DNA of 64,000 bases from Pyrococcus sp. NA2 (GCF_000211475.1 NC_015474.1:682001-746000), one strand, 5' to 3'. Shown: positions 42,375 through 53,074, numbered from the stretch's first letter. The notes: generated from the letters alone by a model not told the origin. Numbers and translations: made by a program.

Positions 42375-43451
42375 TCAGGTAACCCTTTCCAGCTTGTCCT
42401 TCTTTACTATATACGTGTTCTCATACTTTATGGCTCCCTCTGGTAGCATTAGCGGTGGGTGGATTATGCTCAGCACCATGTTCTCCTGTATCTTGGTTGC
42501 CCTCTGAGGGACGACTATGGTTGCAATTGGTGGTTCCTCTATTAGCAATCCAACTCCATGGGTGTAGCCTGCCAAGTAGTAATCTCCATAACCCTTCTCC
42601 TTGAAGAACTGTTCAATCTTCTTTTCAACAGCCGATATTGGAACACCAACTCTAGTTTCCTCTAAAGCAAGTTTTATTGCCTCCTTCTTAATCTCAATGG
42701 CCTTTCTAACTCTCTCCCCAGGATCTCCAACGATGAACGTTCTTGCCATGTTAGCGTAATAGTGATTCCAGTCCGTTCCTATAACGACCGTGACGACTCC
42801 GTTCTCTGGAACTTTCAAATCCCTAAATGGTTCCGCATGGGCCCTTGGGGTTACCGAGACGTACACCTTTGGATCTTCACTTCCGTTGAGCATTAGCTCT
42901 CTCACTACCTCGGCCGCTATCTCAAGCTCACTCTTCCCAGGCTTTATCTCCTCCTCAGCAACCCTCATTCCCTTTAAGGCTATCTTTCCTGCCTTCCTAA
43001 TATTCTCGAGCTCCCACTCGTCCTTTATCATCCTTAGGCTCATGGTTAAGTCGAGGATATCTACAACCTCAACTGTCGGATTTAACCTCAAAAATATCTT
43101 GTAGAATATCAGGTAGGCATCCCTTTCAATTCCAAATTCAAGGCCAACCCTCTTCATGTCATTGTCCTTGATCCACTTAACTACATATGCCATTAATTCT
43201 TCAACCCTCTGGTACTCAACAACGTTCTCTATCCAGCTCTTTTTCTTGAATAACTCTGCCTCTCCTTTCACAACTAAAACCGTGGGATCACCCTCAGCTG
43301 GAATTAAAAGACTTGGCCTCAGCCACTTTGTCCCTGTGAAGTAGATGAACGTTGAGAGCGTCCTTATCACTGCCCCATCGACGTTATTTTTCTTAAGGAG
43401 TTCCTGAAATCGTTCTAATCTCTTCCTAAATATTTCCTTATTTCCTCTCAT
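42375..43451 (-). CDS. Degenerate M24 (creatinase/aminopeptidase P-like) protein
   Basis: A 358-residue protein with an N-terminal creatinase-like domain (1-130) and a pita-bread fold, close in layout to archaeal prolidase. The five metal ligands are not intact. Around residues 220-236, VVIGTDWNHYYANMART aligns with the prolidase VIDLG...SDITRT, so both Asp ligands are lost (one becomes Val, one Asn). His is kept in THGVGL. The first Glu becomes His in LSIIHPP, and the last Glu is kept (KYENT). It is therefore probably not a normal dinuclear-metal peptidase. The ATG at 43451 is chosen from the predicted transcript start near 43465; 43466 is an alternative. Confidence 0.78.
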   Translation of the reverse strand: MRGNKEIFRKRLERFQELLKKNNVDGAVIRTLSTFIYFTGTKWLRPSLLIPAEGDPTVLVVKGEAELFKKKSWIENVVEYQRVEELMAYVVKWIKDNDMKRVGLEFGIERDAYLIFYKIFLRLNPTVEVVDILDLTMSLRMIKDEWELENIRKAGKIALKGMRVAEEEIKPGKSELEIAAEVVRELMLNGSEDPKVYVSVTPRAHAEPFRDLKVPENGVVTVVIGTDWNHYYANMARTFIVGDPGERVRKAIEIKKEAIKLALEETRVGVPISAVEKKIEQFFKEKGYGDYYLAGYTHGVGLLIEEPPIATIVVPQRATKIQENMVLSIIHPPLMLPEGAIKYENTYIVKKDKLERVT

Positions 43452-43505
43452 TTTGTTCACACTCATAACCAAATTGGTTCATACTTCATAAAAATTTATT
43501 GGAAA

Positions 43506-44297
43506 TCAGAAGACAGAGTTTAGCCTGCCTCCATCAACTGGTATCATGGCTCCGTTTATGTAGCTTCCCATGTCACTGGCAAGGAATGCCACGAGATAGC
43601 CTATCTCTTCAGGTTCACCGAGCCTTCCGAGGGGAATCGGCTTAGCATACTCTTCGAGAGCCTCTTCGACGGTTTTACCTTCCCTCTTTGCCCTATCCTG
43701 AGCAAGCTGTATTATCCTGTCGGTCTTTATTATTCCAGGCATTATTCCGTTAACGGTTATTCCTTTGGGCCCCAGCTCTTTGGCCAATGTTCTCACGAGT
43801 CCAGCCATGGCAATCCTCACAACGTTACTCAATGCAATGTTTGGTATTGGTTCCTTTATTGCGACGCTCGTTGAATATATTATCCTTCCGAATCCCTTCC
43901 TTTCCATGGCTGGCACTAGGGCCCTCGTTAGATACACGGCTGGGTACAGTAGTAATCTAACTGCTTCTTCCCAGTCTTCCATTGTCATCTCCATGAAATA
44001 TCCAGGCTTTGGACCTCCCGTTGAGAAGAAGAATATATCGGGTTCTCCTATGTCGTTAAGCTCCCTTACGGCTCTCTCCAAATCTTCTATTTTTGTCAAG
44101 TCGGCAACTATGTAGTTAACTTCAACATTGCTTTCGCTCTTTATCTTATCTCTTGCCTTCTTTAAGTTCTCTTCGTTTCTTGAGAGAAGGATAACGTCTG
44201 CTCCAGCTTTAGCTAAAATCCTTGCAACTCCAAATCCAATTCCCTTGCTCGATGCCGTTGTGAAGGCAAGCTTTCCGGATAAGTCTATCTTCAGCAT
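43506..44297 (-). CDS. Short-chain dehydrogenase/reductase with altered catalytic residues
   Basis: A 263-residue Rossmann SDR. The cofactor loop is TTASSKGIGFGVAR (TGxxxGIG form) and the family ends normally with GAMIPVDGG. The active site is unusual: after STSVAIKEPIPN the expected YxxxK reads SNVVR, so Tyr becomes Ser and Lys becomes Arg. This substitution occurs in a recognisable SDR subgroup with the same ALSNVVR sequence, so it is probably functional there. The substrate is unknown. It is divergent from the deoxyhypusine synthase gene. Confidence 0.8.
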   Translation of the reverse strand: MLKIDLSGKLAFTTASSKGIGFGVARILAKAGADVILLSRNEENLKKARDKIKSESNVEVNYIVADLTKIEDLERAVRELNDIGEPDIFFFSTGGPKPGYFMEMTMEDWEEAVRLLLYPAVYLTRALVPAMERKGFGRIIYSTSVAIKEPIPNIALSNVVRIAMAGLVRTLAKELGPKGITVNGIMPGIIKTDRIIQLAQDRAKREGKTVEEALEEYAKPIPLGRLGEPEEIGYLVAFLASDMGSYINGAMIPVDGGRLNSVF

Positions 44298-44350
44298 TAT
44301 CGATCACCAACAGAAGAGACGTTCTCAGAATAATTAAGTTTTGTTCCTAA

Positions 44351-46092
<1,742 letters not shown>

Positions 46093-46158
46093 TTTATCCG
46101 CCCCTTAATTTAGCAAACATTTTTATTTTTAGGGATTTGGCGAAGTTAGGGGGAAGAG

Positions 46159-46977
46159 ATGAAGGTGATAATGACAACTAAAGTTGACAAGGCATCGATG
46201 AATATCAAGGAGAAGTTAATCGAGAACTTTGGATTCAAGGAGATTGATTCTCTATTTGACGGGAATCCAGTTTACAGGAAGGACGATGTTTTAATATTAA
46301 CGACAAACGATGAGATGATATATTATGACTATCTTGACAAAGCCATAGAAAAACAGCTCGGTTTCACGCCAGAAATCATAGTTTTCGCATCGAGACATTC
46401 AAGCAAGCAGAAGCTTCCTGCACTTACAACTCATGTCACTGGCAACTGGAAGGAGGCTCTCTATGGTGGAAAAGAGGAAAGCTTTGCGGTAGCGATACCT
46501 TCAGCCATGAAGCTTGCCCTGCTAAAGATGAATGAGCTCAATGACCTTGGCTGGACTGTTTGTTATGAGGCAACCCATCATGGTCCCACAGAGCTGGATG
46601 TTCCAAGTTTGTTCATAGAGATAGGCTCAAGTGAGGAGGAATGGGTGAATGAAAAGGCGGGAGAGATAATTGCGGAAACGATAATGTATGTGTTGGATAA
46701 TTATGGAAAGCAAAAGTTTAAGCCAGCTTTGGGAATTGGAGGCGGACATTACGCTCCAAAGCAGACAAAGGTAGCGTTAGAGAGTGACCTTGCCTTTGGA
46801 CATATCCTTCCAAAGTACGCTCAACCGGTTTCCAGGGAAATTATACTGAAGGCTATTGAGAGATTTCATGAGAATGTTGAGGTAATATACGTTGACTGGA
46901 AGGGAAGTAGAGGTGAGACTAGACAATTAGCGAGATCGCTAGCTCAAGAACTTGATTTAGAGTTTATCAAGGATTAG
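46159..46977 (+). CDS. dtdA: D-aminoacyl-tRNA deacylase, archaeal type
   Basis: Hydrolyses D-amino acids from mischarged tRNA. The 272-residue protein matches the archaeal/plant DTD2 family: [17 protein letters not shown] near residue 76, [22 protein letters not shown] near 138, and [12 protein letters not shown] near 195. These supply the conserved histidines of the active site. The ATG is preceded by GGGGGAAGAG. Just after the stop lies an IS605-type right-end-like hairpin. Confidence 0.92.
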   Translation: MKVIMTTKVDKASMNIKEKLIENFGFKEIDSLFDGNPVYRKDDVLILTTNDEMIYYDYLDKAIEKQLGFTPEIIVFASRHSSKQKLPALTTHVTGNWKEALYGGKEESFAVAIPSAMKLALLKMNELNDLGWTVCYEATHHGPTELDVPSLFIEIGSSEEEWVNEKAGEIIAETIMYVLDNYGKQKFKPALGIGGGHYAPKQTKVALESDLAFGHILPKYAQPVSREIILKAIERFHENVEVIYVDWKGSRGETRQLARSLAQELDLEFIKD

Positions 46978-47018
46978 CTGACATTCTCCCCCGCCCTGAA
47001 GGGTGAGACTTTCAGAAG
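46978..47018 (+). mobile_element. Orphan IS200/IS605-type right-end-like hairpin (TnpB omega-RNA-like)
   Basis: Directly after the dtdA stop is CTGACATTCTCCCCCGCCCT followed by GAAGGGTGAGACTTTCAG. It contains nested inverted pairs CTGA/TCAG, CTC/GAG and CCCT/AGGG around GA. The GACATxCTCCCCCGCCCTGAAGGG core is the sequence usually found at the right end of archaeal IS605-family elements, overlapping the 3' scaffold of TnpB guide RNA. No tnpA or tnpB reading frame is nearby, so this is a remnant, a solo end, or an orphan guide RNA end. Confidence 0.5.
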
Positions 47019-47073
47019 GAAAAGTAAAAGGTTATTTACTCTGAATGCGTTACTTAAAGTGATGGGAGTCAAC

Positions 47074-47352
47074 ATGGAAGAGCGGATCGTGTTGGCAATT
47101 GATGATACTGGGATAACGATTGTGAAAGTTAGTGGGAATTATGAGGAGTTAGCTAAGTTTGATCTTGGAGAGCTCGTTGATATCATCCAGTATAGGTATG
47201 CAACCCCCTGGAACGTTAGTAAGGACACACTTGAAAAGTTACACTTAATCCTGGGAGAAATACTCGAAAGTTATTCGAAAGATCCGAACATTAAGAAAGA
47301 TGAGGTCGTTAGAAGGATCAAGTTAAGGATCCATGAAAACATTAATAAGTAG
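47074..47352 (+). CDS. Small hypothetical protein
   Basis: I do not recognise this 92-residue protein. It begins MEERIVLAIDDTGITIVKV, looking like a short beta-rich segment, and ends in a basic helix (DEVVRRIKLRIHENINK). GGGAGTCAAC precedes the ATG at 47074; an in-frame GTG at 47059 is less likely. A following gene begins 29 bases later with the same orientation, and both lie between the IS605-like end and ftsZ. Confidence 0.55.
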   Translation: MEERIVLAIDDTGITIVKVSGNYEELAKFDLGELVDIIQYRYATPWNVSKDTLEKLHLILGEILESYSKDPNIKKDEVVRRIKLRIHENINK

Positions 47353-47381
47353 AAGGCTCTCCTTAAATTCGGTGAAAGGAA

Positions 47382-47798
47382 GTGCCGATACTTGGGCATA
47401 ACATATTGAAAGTTGAATTCGAAAAGCTACAGGTGGTTGGAGGAAATATTGAAGTTTCACTACGTCCCACAATCGAAAACCTTAGACTTGGGGAGATTCA
47501 TCTTCCTTCTGGAAAAGTTAAGGGAATTGAAGTTGAGGTTGATTATAGGATAACCTACTCACCAGAGGTCGCCAAGGTCTCAATCAAGGTTAGGGTATTC
47601 TATGTCCCAAGGAATAAGCAAGATATAGACAAAATACTCGACGAATGGGAAGAGAAGAAAGTATTACCAGGCGAACTTGTGGCGGAAGTTGTGAACTTTA
47701 CAACCTCTGAACTCATTCCAATTGCAATGTACGTGGCAAAGGAAATGAGAATACCATATCCTGTGCCACTTCCAAGAGCTGTAGTTAGAGGAGAGTGA
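47382..47798 (+). CDS. Small conserved beta-rich protein upstream of ftsZ
   Basis: A 138-residue protein with repeated beta strands (GIEVEVDYRITYSP, KVSIKVRVFYVPR) followed by a helix and a proline-rich C-terminus (RIPYPVPLPRAVV). The order of strands then helix and the terminal PLP segment loosely recalls SecB-like chaperones, but the similarity is too weak to name it. Translation starts at a GTG six bases after GGTGA. It may be co-transcribed with the preceding small gene. Confidence 0.5.
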   Translation: MPILGHNILKVEFEKLQVVGGNIEVSLRPTIENLRLGEIHLPSGKVKGIEVEVDYRITYSPEVAKVSIKVRVFYVPRNKQDIDKILDEWEEKKVLPGELVAEVVNFTTSELIPIAMYVAKEMRIPYPVPLPRAVVRGE

Positions 47799-47800
47799 AA

Positions 47801-47810
47801 GTTTATATAT
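47801..47810 (+). promoter_or_regulatory. TATA box of ftsZ and the downstream gene string
   Basis: GTTTATATAT follows an A-rich BRE-like GTGAAA and predicts a transcript start near 47830, about 35 bp before the ftsZ ATG. This is one of the strongest TATA matches in the window. Confidence 0.6.
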
Positions 47811-47865
47811 TTCCTCTTTCCAAATTCTCTCCTAGATTGACTTCAATGCTGGGGAGGGTTGGGGT

Positions 47866-48984
47866 ATGCTAAAGCTCGTTGAGAACGTCGTTGAAAGAGT
47901 GTCCTCCGAGGAGACAAAAGTTCAGGAGGTTCAAGTTCCTCAGTCTAGCATAGATGAGGAGCTTAAAAAGATAGTGGAACAGATTAAGGCAAGGATACAT
48001 GTTGTTGGTGTTGGAGGAGCTGGATGTAATACCGTTAATAGGATGATGGAAGTTGGAGTTACGGGGGCAAAGATAATAGCTGTTAATACGGATGCTCAGG
48101 ATCTATTAAAGGTTAGGGCCCATCAAAAGATCTTGATAGGAAGAGAGCTAACGAGGGGATTGGGGGCAGGTAATGATCCAAAAATTGGAGAGGAAGCTGC
48201 AAAAGAGAGTGAGAGAGATATTAGAGATGCTCTTGAAGGGGCCGATATGGTGTTCGTGACCTGTGGTCTTGGAGGCGGTACTGGAACAGGCGCTGCTCCA
48301 GTGATAGCCGAGATAGCAAGAAAGATGGGAGCTTTAACTGTTTCAGTTGTAACACTTCCCTTTACAATGGAGGGAATTAGAAGGGCCAAAAATGCCGAAT
48401 ATGGATTGAAGAGACTTGCCAAAGTTTCAGACACTGTGATTGTGATTCCAAATGACAAGTTGCTCGAAGTCGCACCCAAATTGCCAATTCAGATGGCATT
48501 TAAAGTTGCAGATGAAATTCTAGTTCAAGCGGTGAAGGGAATAACGGAATTGATAACCAAGCCTGGTCTAGTTAACCTCGACTTCAACGATGTCAGGGCA
48601 GTAATGAAAGACGGTGGAGTTGCAATGATAGGAATTGGAGAGAGTGACAGTGAGAAGAGAGCATTGGAAGCTGCAGAACAAGCTCTAAACAGTCCCTTAC
48701 TTGATGTTGATATAAGCGGGGCTAAAGGGGCTTTGATTAGCATAAGCGGTGCCGATGTAAAGCTTGAGGAGGCTCAACAGATTATAGAATATGTAACGAG
48801 GAACGTTGATCCAAAGGCTCAAGTAATTTGGGGAATCCAGCTGGAACCAGAGCTTGAGAAGACAATAAGGGTTATGGTGATAGTTACAGGTGTTACATCT
48901 AGGTACGTAACCTTCCAGGAAGAAGCACCCGCACCATCTGAGGAAGGGACAACACCAGTTAGGATAGATATACCTGAGATTTAG
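47866..48984 (+). CDS. ftsZ: Cell division protein FtsZ
   Basis: Tubulin-like GTPase that forms the division ring. The 372-residue protein has an archaeal N-terminal extension of about 40 residues, then [15 protein letters not shown], the tubulin signature [13 protein letters not shown] near residue 137, and the T7 catalytic loop region [11 protein letters not shown]. The C-terminal tail ([21 protein letters not shown]) is the usual partner-binding peptide. Its position directly before secE-spt5-rpl11 is the conserved archaeal order. GGGGAGGGTTGGGGT precedes the ATG. Confidence 0.97.
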   Translation: MLKLVENVVERVSSEETKVQEVQVPQSSIDEELKKIVEQIKARIHVVGVGGAGCNTVNRMMEVGVTGAKIIAVNTDAQDLLKVRAHQKILIGRELTRGLGAGNDPKIGEEAAKESERDIRDALEGADMVFVTCGLGGGTGTGAAPVIAEIARKMGALTVSVVTLPFTMEGIRRAKNAEYGLKRLAKVSDTVIVIPNDKLLEVAPKLPIQMAFKVADEILVQAVKGITELITKPGLVNLDFNDVRAVMKDGGVAMIGIGESDSEKRALEAAEQALNSPLLDVDISGAKGALISISGADVKLEEAQQIIEYVTRNVDPKAQVIWGIQLEPELEKTIRVMVIVTGVTSRYVTFQEEAPAPSEEGTTPVRIDIPEI

Positions 48985-48988
48985 CAAC

Positions 48989-48998
48989 TTTTTTTCTT
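48989..48998 (+). terminator. Oligo-T terminator after ftsZ
   Basis: Seven consecutive T residues followed by CTT, five bases after the ftsZ stop. Archaeal RNA polymerase terminates at such runs. The secE promoter follows at once. Confidence 0.5.
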
Positions 48999-49002
48999 AA
49001 AC

Positions 49003-49012
49003 TTTTTAAATT
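49003..49012 (+). promoter_or_regulatory. TATA box of the secE-spt5-rpl11 operon
   Basis: TTTTTAAATT is about 30 bp before the predicted transcript start of secE. It gives the translation operon a promoter of its own apart from ftsZ. Confidence 0.45.
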
Positions 49013-49042
49013 ATATGACAATCAAGGTTTGGGGGTTAGGGG

Positions 49043-49228
49043 ATGCCAGAGATCCAAGAAAGGATCAGGGACTTTCTTAAGGAGTCAAAGAGGGTATTCC
49101 TGGTAACAAAAAAACCTGGATGGGAGGAGTATAAGAAGGCTGCAAAAATTACAGGACTTGGAATAATCTTGATAGGCCTAATTGGGATGTTAATTAGAAT
49201 AATAGGTATCTTAATGCTCGGAGGTTGA
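49043..49228 (+). CDS. secE: Protein translocase subunit SecE (Sec61 gamma)
   Basis: A 61-residue single-span component of the Sec translocon. The cytosolic amphipathic helix has the conserved [20 protein letters not shown], and one transmembrane helix follows ([20 protein letters not shown]). The gene sits in the archaeal order secE-spt5-rpl11. Four bases separate it from spt5. Confidence 0.93.
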   Translation: MPEIQERIRDFLKESKRVFLVTKKPGWEEYKKAAKITGLGIILIGLIGMLIRIIGILMLGG

Positions 49229-49232
49229 AGAG

Positions 49233-49691
49233 ATGGGCGGAAAGATCTTTGCCGTGAGAGTGACTCAGGGTCAGGAGGAGAATACAGCGAGGTTAATATA
49301 TAGTAAGGTTAGAACCTATAATCTTCCCGTTTATGCGATATTGGCTCCTTCAAAGGTTAAAGGTTACATCTTCGTTGAGGCTCCCGAGAAGAGTGTAGTT
49401 GATGAAGCGATCAGGGGAATTAGACATGCTAGGGGAGTTTTGCCTAGAGAAGTTCCATTCAGTGAGATAGAACACTTCCTGGAGGAGAAGCCCGCCGTTA
49501 GTGGTCTTGAGCCTGGCGATATAGTTGAGCTAATCTCAGGGCCTTTCAAGGGTGAGAAGGCAAAGGTTGTTAGGGTTGACGAAGCTAAAGATGAGATAGT
49601 CGTGGAGCTAATAGGTGCCATAGTTCCCATTCCAGTGACCGTTAAGGGGGAATACGTTAGGCTTATAAGCAAGCGTCAAAAGGAGGAATGA
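49233..49691 (+). CDS. spt5: Transcription elongation factor Spt5 (NusG family)
   Basis: A 152-residue protein with an N-terminal NGN domain ([20 protein letters not shown], then [11 protein letters not shown]) that binds the RNA polymerase clamp with Spt4. A C-terminal KOW domain ([24 protein letters not shown]) contacts the ribosome. It is the archaeal counterpart of bacterial NusG and increases processivity. GGTTGAAGAG precedes the ATG. Confidence 0.95.
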   Translation: MGGKIFAVRVTQGQEENTARLIYSKVRTYNLPVYAILAPSKVKGYIFVEAPEKSVVDEAIRGIRHARGVLPREVPFSEIEHFLEEKPAVSGLEPGDIVELISGPFKGEKAKVVRVDEAKDEIVVELIGAIVPIPVTVKGEYVRLISKRQKEE

Positions 49692-49702
49692 GGTGAGAAG
49701 GG

Positions 49703-50197
49703 ATGAAAAAGCAGGTCGTTGAAGTTCTCGTTGAGGGTGGTAAGGCTACTCCTGGTCCTCCACTCGGTCCAGCAATAGGACCACTTGGATTAAACGTGAA
49801 GCAGGTCGTAGATAAGATAAATGAGGCCACAAAGGAATTCGCTGGAATGCAGGTTCCAGTAAAGATAATCGTTGATCCAGTGACGAAGCAGTTCGAGATT
49901 GAGGTAGGTGTTCCACCAACGAGCCAACTGATAAAGAAGGAGCTTGGCCTTGAGAAGGGCAGTGGAGAACCAAAGCATAACATAGTTGGTAACTTGACAA
50001 TGGAACAAGTGATAAAGATAGCTAAGATGAAGAAGAACCAGATGCTGGCTTTGACTCTAAAGGCAGCCGCGAAGGAGGTCATTGGAACGGCATTAAGCAT
50101 GGGCGTGACCGTTGAAGGCAAGGATCCAAGGATCGTGCAGAAGGAAATTGATGAAGGAGTGTATGACGAGCTATTTGAGAAGGCTGAAAAAGAGTGA
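49703..50197 (+). CDS. rpl11: Ribosomal protein uL11
   Basis: A 164-residue stalk-base protein that binds the GTPase-associated centre of 23S rRNA. The proline-rich N-terminus [21 protein letters not shown] and the C-terminal RNA-binding domain ([15 protein letters not shown]) are typical. GAGGTGAGAAGGG precedes the ATG. It is co-oriented with rpl1, rpl10 and rpl12, though an AT-rich gap with its own TATA separates it from rpl1. Confidence 0.96.
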   Translation: MKKQVVEVLVEGGKATPGPPLGPAIGPLGLNVKQVVDKINEATKEFAGMQVPVKIIVDPVTKQFEIEVGVPPTSQLIKKELGLEKGSGEPKHNIVGNLTMEQVIKIAKMKKNQMLALTLKAAAKEVIGTALSMGVTVEGKDPRIVQKEIDEGVYDELFEKAEKE

Positions 50198-50201
50198 GAA
50201 A

Positions 50202-50212
50202 AATTTAAAAAT
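50202..50212 (+). promoter_or_regulatory. TATA box of the rpl1-rpl10-rpl12 operon
   Basis: ATTTAAAAATA lies in the 70-bp gap after rpl11. It predicts a start near 50235 and a 30-base leader ending in a GGAGGGATGA ribosome binding site. Confidence 0.5.
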
Positions 50213-50267
50213 ATCTTCTTTTACTCCCCCTTGAATTTTTAATTAAAAATAAGGAGGGATGACTAGA

Positions 50268-50918
50268 ATGGTCTTTGACAGGCAGAAAATCGTGGAAGCG
50301 GTGAAGGAGGCTAAGGCCCGGGCCAAGCCGCGTAACTTCACACAGAGTGTCGAGGTGGCAGTGAACCTGAAGGATATTGATTTGAAGCGGCCTGAGAACA
50401 GGTTCAAGTTAGAGGTAGTTCTTCCACATGGGAGAGGAAAGGACGTAAAGATCGCGGTCATCGCTGATGGTGCAGTTGCCGAGGCGGCGAGGAGGCTCGG
50501 GCTTGATGTTATTAGTAGTGCCGAGTTGGAGGAGATAGCTCAAAGCCCTAGGCAGGCGAGAAAGTTGGCTAAGAGATACGACTTCTTCATAGCTGAAGCT
50601 CCATTGATGCCAAAGATAGGTAGATACCTTGGTAGGTACTTGGGACCAAGGAACAAGATGCCAGTCGTCGTTCCACCAACGATGACAAACCTAGAGCCAA
50701 TAGTTGAGAAGCTGAAAAAGACGGTAAGGATACAACTTAAGGATAATCCAGTCGTTCATGCTCCAGTGGGTACAGAGAAGATGAGCGATGAAGAACTCGC
50801 TGAGAACATAGAGACTGTCCTTAACGCGATAATCAGCAAGCTTGAGAGGGGAGAGAGCCAGATAAAGTCAGTGTACGTTAAGACAACCATGGGACCCGCA
50901 GTAAAGATAGAGGGGTGA
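50268..50918 (+). CDS. rpl1: Ribosomal protein uL1
   Basis: A 216-residue protein of the mobile L1 stalk that contacts E-site tRNA. It begins [19 protein letters not shown] and contains the conserved [21 protein letters not shown] block. The ATG at 50259 lies inside the GGAGGGATGA ribosome binding site, so 50268 is the start. In Methanococcus L1 represses its own mRNA by binding about 30 bases inside the gene; a GC-rich palindromic stretch sits at that place here. Confidence 0.95.
   Translation: MVFDRQKIVEAVKEAKARAKPRNFTQSVEVAVNLKDIDLKRPENRFKLEVVLPHGRGKDVKIAVIADGAVAEAARRLGLDVISSAELEEIAQSPRQARKLAKRYDFFIAEAPLMPKIGRYLGRYLGPRNKMPVVVPPTMTNLEPIVEKLKKTVRIQLKDNPVVHAPVGTEKMSDEELAENIETVLNAIISKLERGESQIKSVYVKTTMGPAVKIEG
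50301..50329 (+). promoter_or_regulatory. Possible L1 autoregulatory site inside rpl1
   Basis: Thirty-three bases after the rpl1 ATG lies GTGAAGGAGGCTAAGG followed by the palindrome GGCCCGGGCC. It can form a hairpin and is clearly more GC-rich than the flanks. Its position matches where methanococcal L1 binds its own message. I cannot confirm the exact L1 recognition motif. Confidence 0.3.
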
Positions 50919-50923
50919 TGTAA

Positions 50924-51952
50924 ATGGCTCACGTTGCTGAGTGGAAGAAGAAGGAGGTTGAGGAGCTAACCAAACTGATCAAGAGTTATCCAGTGGTAGC
51001 TCTAGTTGACGTATCAAGCATGCCAGCTTATCCACTCTCACAGATGAGAAGGCTAATCAGAGAAAACGGGGGATTGCTAAGAGTTTCGAGGAACACCTTA
51101 ATAGAACTGGCAATTAAGAGAGCCGCTAAAGAGCTAGGAAAGCCTGAGCTTGAGAAGCTTGCAGATTACATAAATGGTGGTGCGGGTATACTGGTAACTA
51201 ACATGAACCCGTTTAAGCTCTACAAATTCCTTGAGCAGAACAGGCAGCCTGCTCCAGCGAAGCCTGGTGCAGTTGTTCCAAAGGATGTCGTTATTCCAGC
51301 TGGGCCAACTCCCCTAACTCCAGGTCCAATAGTTGGTCAGATGCAGGCCATGGGAATTCCAGCTAGAATTGAGAAGGGCAAGGTTACAATTCAAAAGGAC
51401 ACAACCGTTCTAAAGGCTGGAGAGGTTATAACGCCCGAGCTAGCTAACATATTGAATGCCCTTGGAATTCAGCCTCTAGAAGTTGGTCTGGACGTTTTAG
51501 CTGTGTACGAGGATGGCATAATATACACCCCAGATGTACTCGCAATTGATGAGCAGGAATACATCGACATGCTCCAAAAAGCTTATATCCATGCCTTCAA
51601 CTTGGCTGTTAACGTAGCGTACCCAACTCCAGAAACGATAGAGGTACTAATCCAGAAGGCATTCCTCAATGCAAAGAGCGTTGCAATAGAGGCTGGCTAC
51701 ATCACGAAGGACACAATCCAGGAAATACTTGGAAGAGCTTTCAGGGCGATGTTGCTACTTGCCCAGCAGTTGCCTGAAGATGTGCTAGATGAGAAGACCA
51801 AAGAGCTTTTAAGTGCTCAGGCTCAAATAGCCGTTGCAACTCAAGAGGTTAAAGAGGAAGAGAAGAAGGAGGAAGAGGAGAAGAAAGAAGAGGAAGAGGA
51901 GGAAGCCTCCGAAGAGGAGGCTTTGGCTGGTTTGAGTGCCCTATTTGGATGA
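50924..51952 (+). CDS. rpl10: Ribosomal protein uL10 (P0)
   Basis: A 342-residue stalk protein: an rRNA-binding N-terminal domain ([22 protein letters not shown]), an archaeal insertion domain ([17 protein letters not shown]), a spine helix carrying binding sites for L12 dimers, and a highly charged acidic hinge. It ends [11 protein letters not shown], the same tail as L12, which binds translation GTPases. The gene starts six bases after rpl1. Confidence 0.96.
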   Translation: MAHVAEWKKKEVEELTKLIKSYPVVALVDVSSMPAYPLSQMRRLIRENGGLLRVSRNTLIELAIKRAAKELGKPELEKLADYINGGAGILVTNMNPFKLYKFLEQNRQPAPAKPGAVVPKDVVIPAGPTPLTPGPIVGQMQAMGIPARIEKGKVTIQKDTTVLKAGEVITPELANILNALGIQPLEVGLDVLAVYEDGIIYTPDVLAIDEQEYIDMLQKAYIHAFNLAVNVAYPTPETIEVLIQKAFLNAKSVAIEAGYITKDTIQEILGRAFRAMLLLAQQLPEDVLDEKTKELLSAQAQIAVATQEVKEEEKKEEEEKKEEEEEEASEEEALAGLSALFG

Positions 51953-51998
51953 TTCATGCGGATCTCATATAATAAAGCTGATCCGGAGGTGTGAAGAG

Positions 51999-52325
51999 AT
52001 GGAGTATGTATATGCTGCTCTACTCCTCCACAGCGCTGGGAAGGAGATAAATGAGGAGAATCTTAAGGCTGTCCTTCAGGCTGCTGGAGTTACACCTGAC
52101 GATGCAAGGATAAAGGCCCTTGTCGCTGCACTAGAGGGAGTCAACATTGACGAGGTTATAGAGAAGGCCGCAATGCCCGTTGCAGTGGCTGCAGCTCCAG
52201 CCGCAGCTCCAGCAGAGGCTGGAGGAGCAGAAGAAAAGAAGGAAGAGGAGAAGAAGGAAGAAGAGAAGGAAGAGGAAGTCTCCGAAGAGGAGGCCCTTGC
52301 AGGACTCAGCGCACTATTCGGATGA
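51999..52325 (+). CDS. rpl12: Ribosomal protein P1 (archaeal L12)
   Basis: A 108-residue stalk protein. The helical dimerisation domain begins [21 protein letters not shown]. It is followed by an Ala/Pro hinge, an acidic Lys/Glu tract, and the GTPase-recruiting tail [11 protein letters not shown] shared with L10. Several dimers attach to L10. GGAGGTGTGAAGAG precedes the ATG at 51999; longer in-frame readings into the rpl10 3' end are not credible. Confidence 0.96.
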   Translation: MEYVYAALLLHSAGKEINEENLKAVLQAAGVTPDDARIKALVAALEGVNIDEVIEKAAMPVAVAAAPAAAPAEAGGAEEKKEEEKKEEEKEEEVSEEEALAGLSALFG

Positions 52326-52328
52326 ACC

Positions 52329-52353
52329 CTTTTATCCCTTTATTTTTCTCTTT
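52329..52353 (+). terminator. T-rich terminator of the stalk operon
   Basis: Runs of three to five T residues separated by CCC or C follow the rpl12 stop. The stretch overlaps the end of the convergent dcd gene. Confidence 0.4.
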
Positions 52354-52805
52354 GAGAACATTAATCTCTTACTTCCCTGATAATTGCCCCTGTATGGATT
52401 TCTGGCTGGGCCTTCAAGTCTTATAAAGGCAATTTGGACGAATCTTTCTCCATAGTGCAGCACAACTTCCTCATTTGATGCATTGTACAACATTAGGGTT
52501 AAATTCCCGTCCCATCCTGGGTCAACCCATGCAAAAGATCCGATTATCCCCTCCCTGGCAAGGCTACTCCTAATCTTCATGTCACCCATTACATCGTCTG
52601 GCAACTTTATCCTCTCTAGAGTCAATACTAGGGCATATTCCTTTGGGGGAATGACGACTTTTCCTTCTTTCTCCACATCTATTAGGGTTCCCTGGACGTA
52701 AGCTTCTTTTCCTACCCTTAAATCGTAACCAGCTGGTTGAAGGGACTCCTCTGAGAATGGCTCTATTAATATCTCCCTCTTGATTTTCCAGTCTGGAAGG
52801 AGCAT
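52332..52805 (-). CDS. dcd: dCTP deaminase/dUTPase-family protein
   Basis: A 157-residue member of the dUTPase superfamily. MKIRSSLAREGI carries the catalytic Ser-Ser-Leu-Ala and Glu segment, ending REG where bacterial Dcd usually has RLG; WVDPGWDGNLTLMLYN and the C-terminal GNYQGSKR lid also match. It converts dCTP toward dUMP, either by deamination alone or also removing diphosphate as in Methanocaldococcus; sequence does not separate these. GGTGGTAAT precedes the ATG. It is convergent with the ribosomal stalk operon. Confidence 0.85.
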   Translation of the reverse strand: MLLPDWKIKREILIEPFSEESLQPAGYDLRVGKEAYVQGTLIDVEKEGKVVIPPKEYALVLTLERIKLPDDVMGDMKIRSSLAREGIIGSFAWVDPGWDGNLTLMLYNASNEEVVLHYGERFVQIAFIRLEGPARNPYRGNYQGSKRLMFSKRKIKG

Positions 52806-52820
52806 ATTACCACCGCAAGG

Positions 52821-52828
52821 TTTATTAT
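52821..52828 (+). promoter_or_regulatory. TATA-like element before tRNA-Arg
   Basis: TTTATTAT lies about 30 bp before the tRNA 5' end and after a purine-rich AAGG BRE-like stretch. Confidence 0.35.
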
Positions 52829-52853
52829 TTCAAGAGTTTTTAAACGGTTCCGA

Positions 52854-52931
52854 GGGCCCGTGGCCTAGCCTGGAGAGGGCGTCGGCCTTCGGAGCCGAAG
52901 GTCCCGGGTTCAAATCCCGGCGGGCCCGCCA
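52854..52931 (+). tRNA. tRNA-Arg (anticodon TCG), CCA encoded
   Basis: A complete cloverleaf: acceptor stem GGGCCCG/CGGGCCC, D stem GCCT/GGGC, anticodon stem TCGGC/GCCGA with loop CTTCGGA (anticodon TCG, decoding CGA), T arm CCGGG TTCAAAT CCCGG, discriminator G and genomic CCA. There is no intron. The high stem GC content is normal for a hyperthermophile. No integrase or repeat flanks it. Confidence 0.96.
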
Positions 52932-53074
52932 TTCAATGAACTCAATCTCTTTGCTTCATTCTATCTTGAGCCTGTTATTGTGAGATTAAGAGGGCTAACG
53001 TCATTTAAGTTCCAAAAGAGCTAAAACGTGTAGTGCCACTGAACCCCATGACCATCAATGTGAGGTGAAATCTA

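Noticed and set aside
42354-42400. Two CTGA-like boxes between the methyltransferase and M24 gene ends
   Set aside because: No C or C' box (RTGATGA) lies at the required distance on either strand, so this is not a C/D sRNA.
52932-53074. Possible integration site next to tRNA-Arg
   Set aside because: No integrase, no duplicated tRNA 3' end and no change in base composition were seen downstream.
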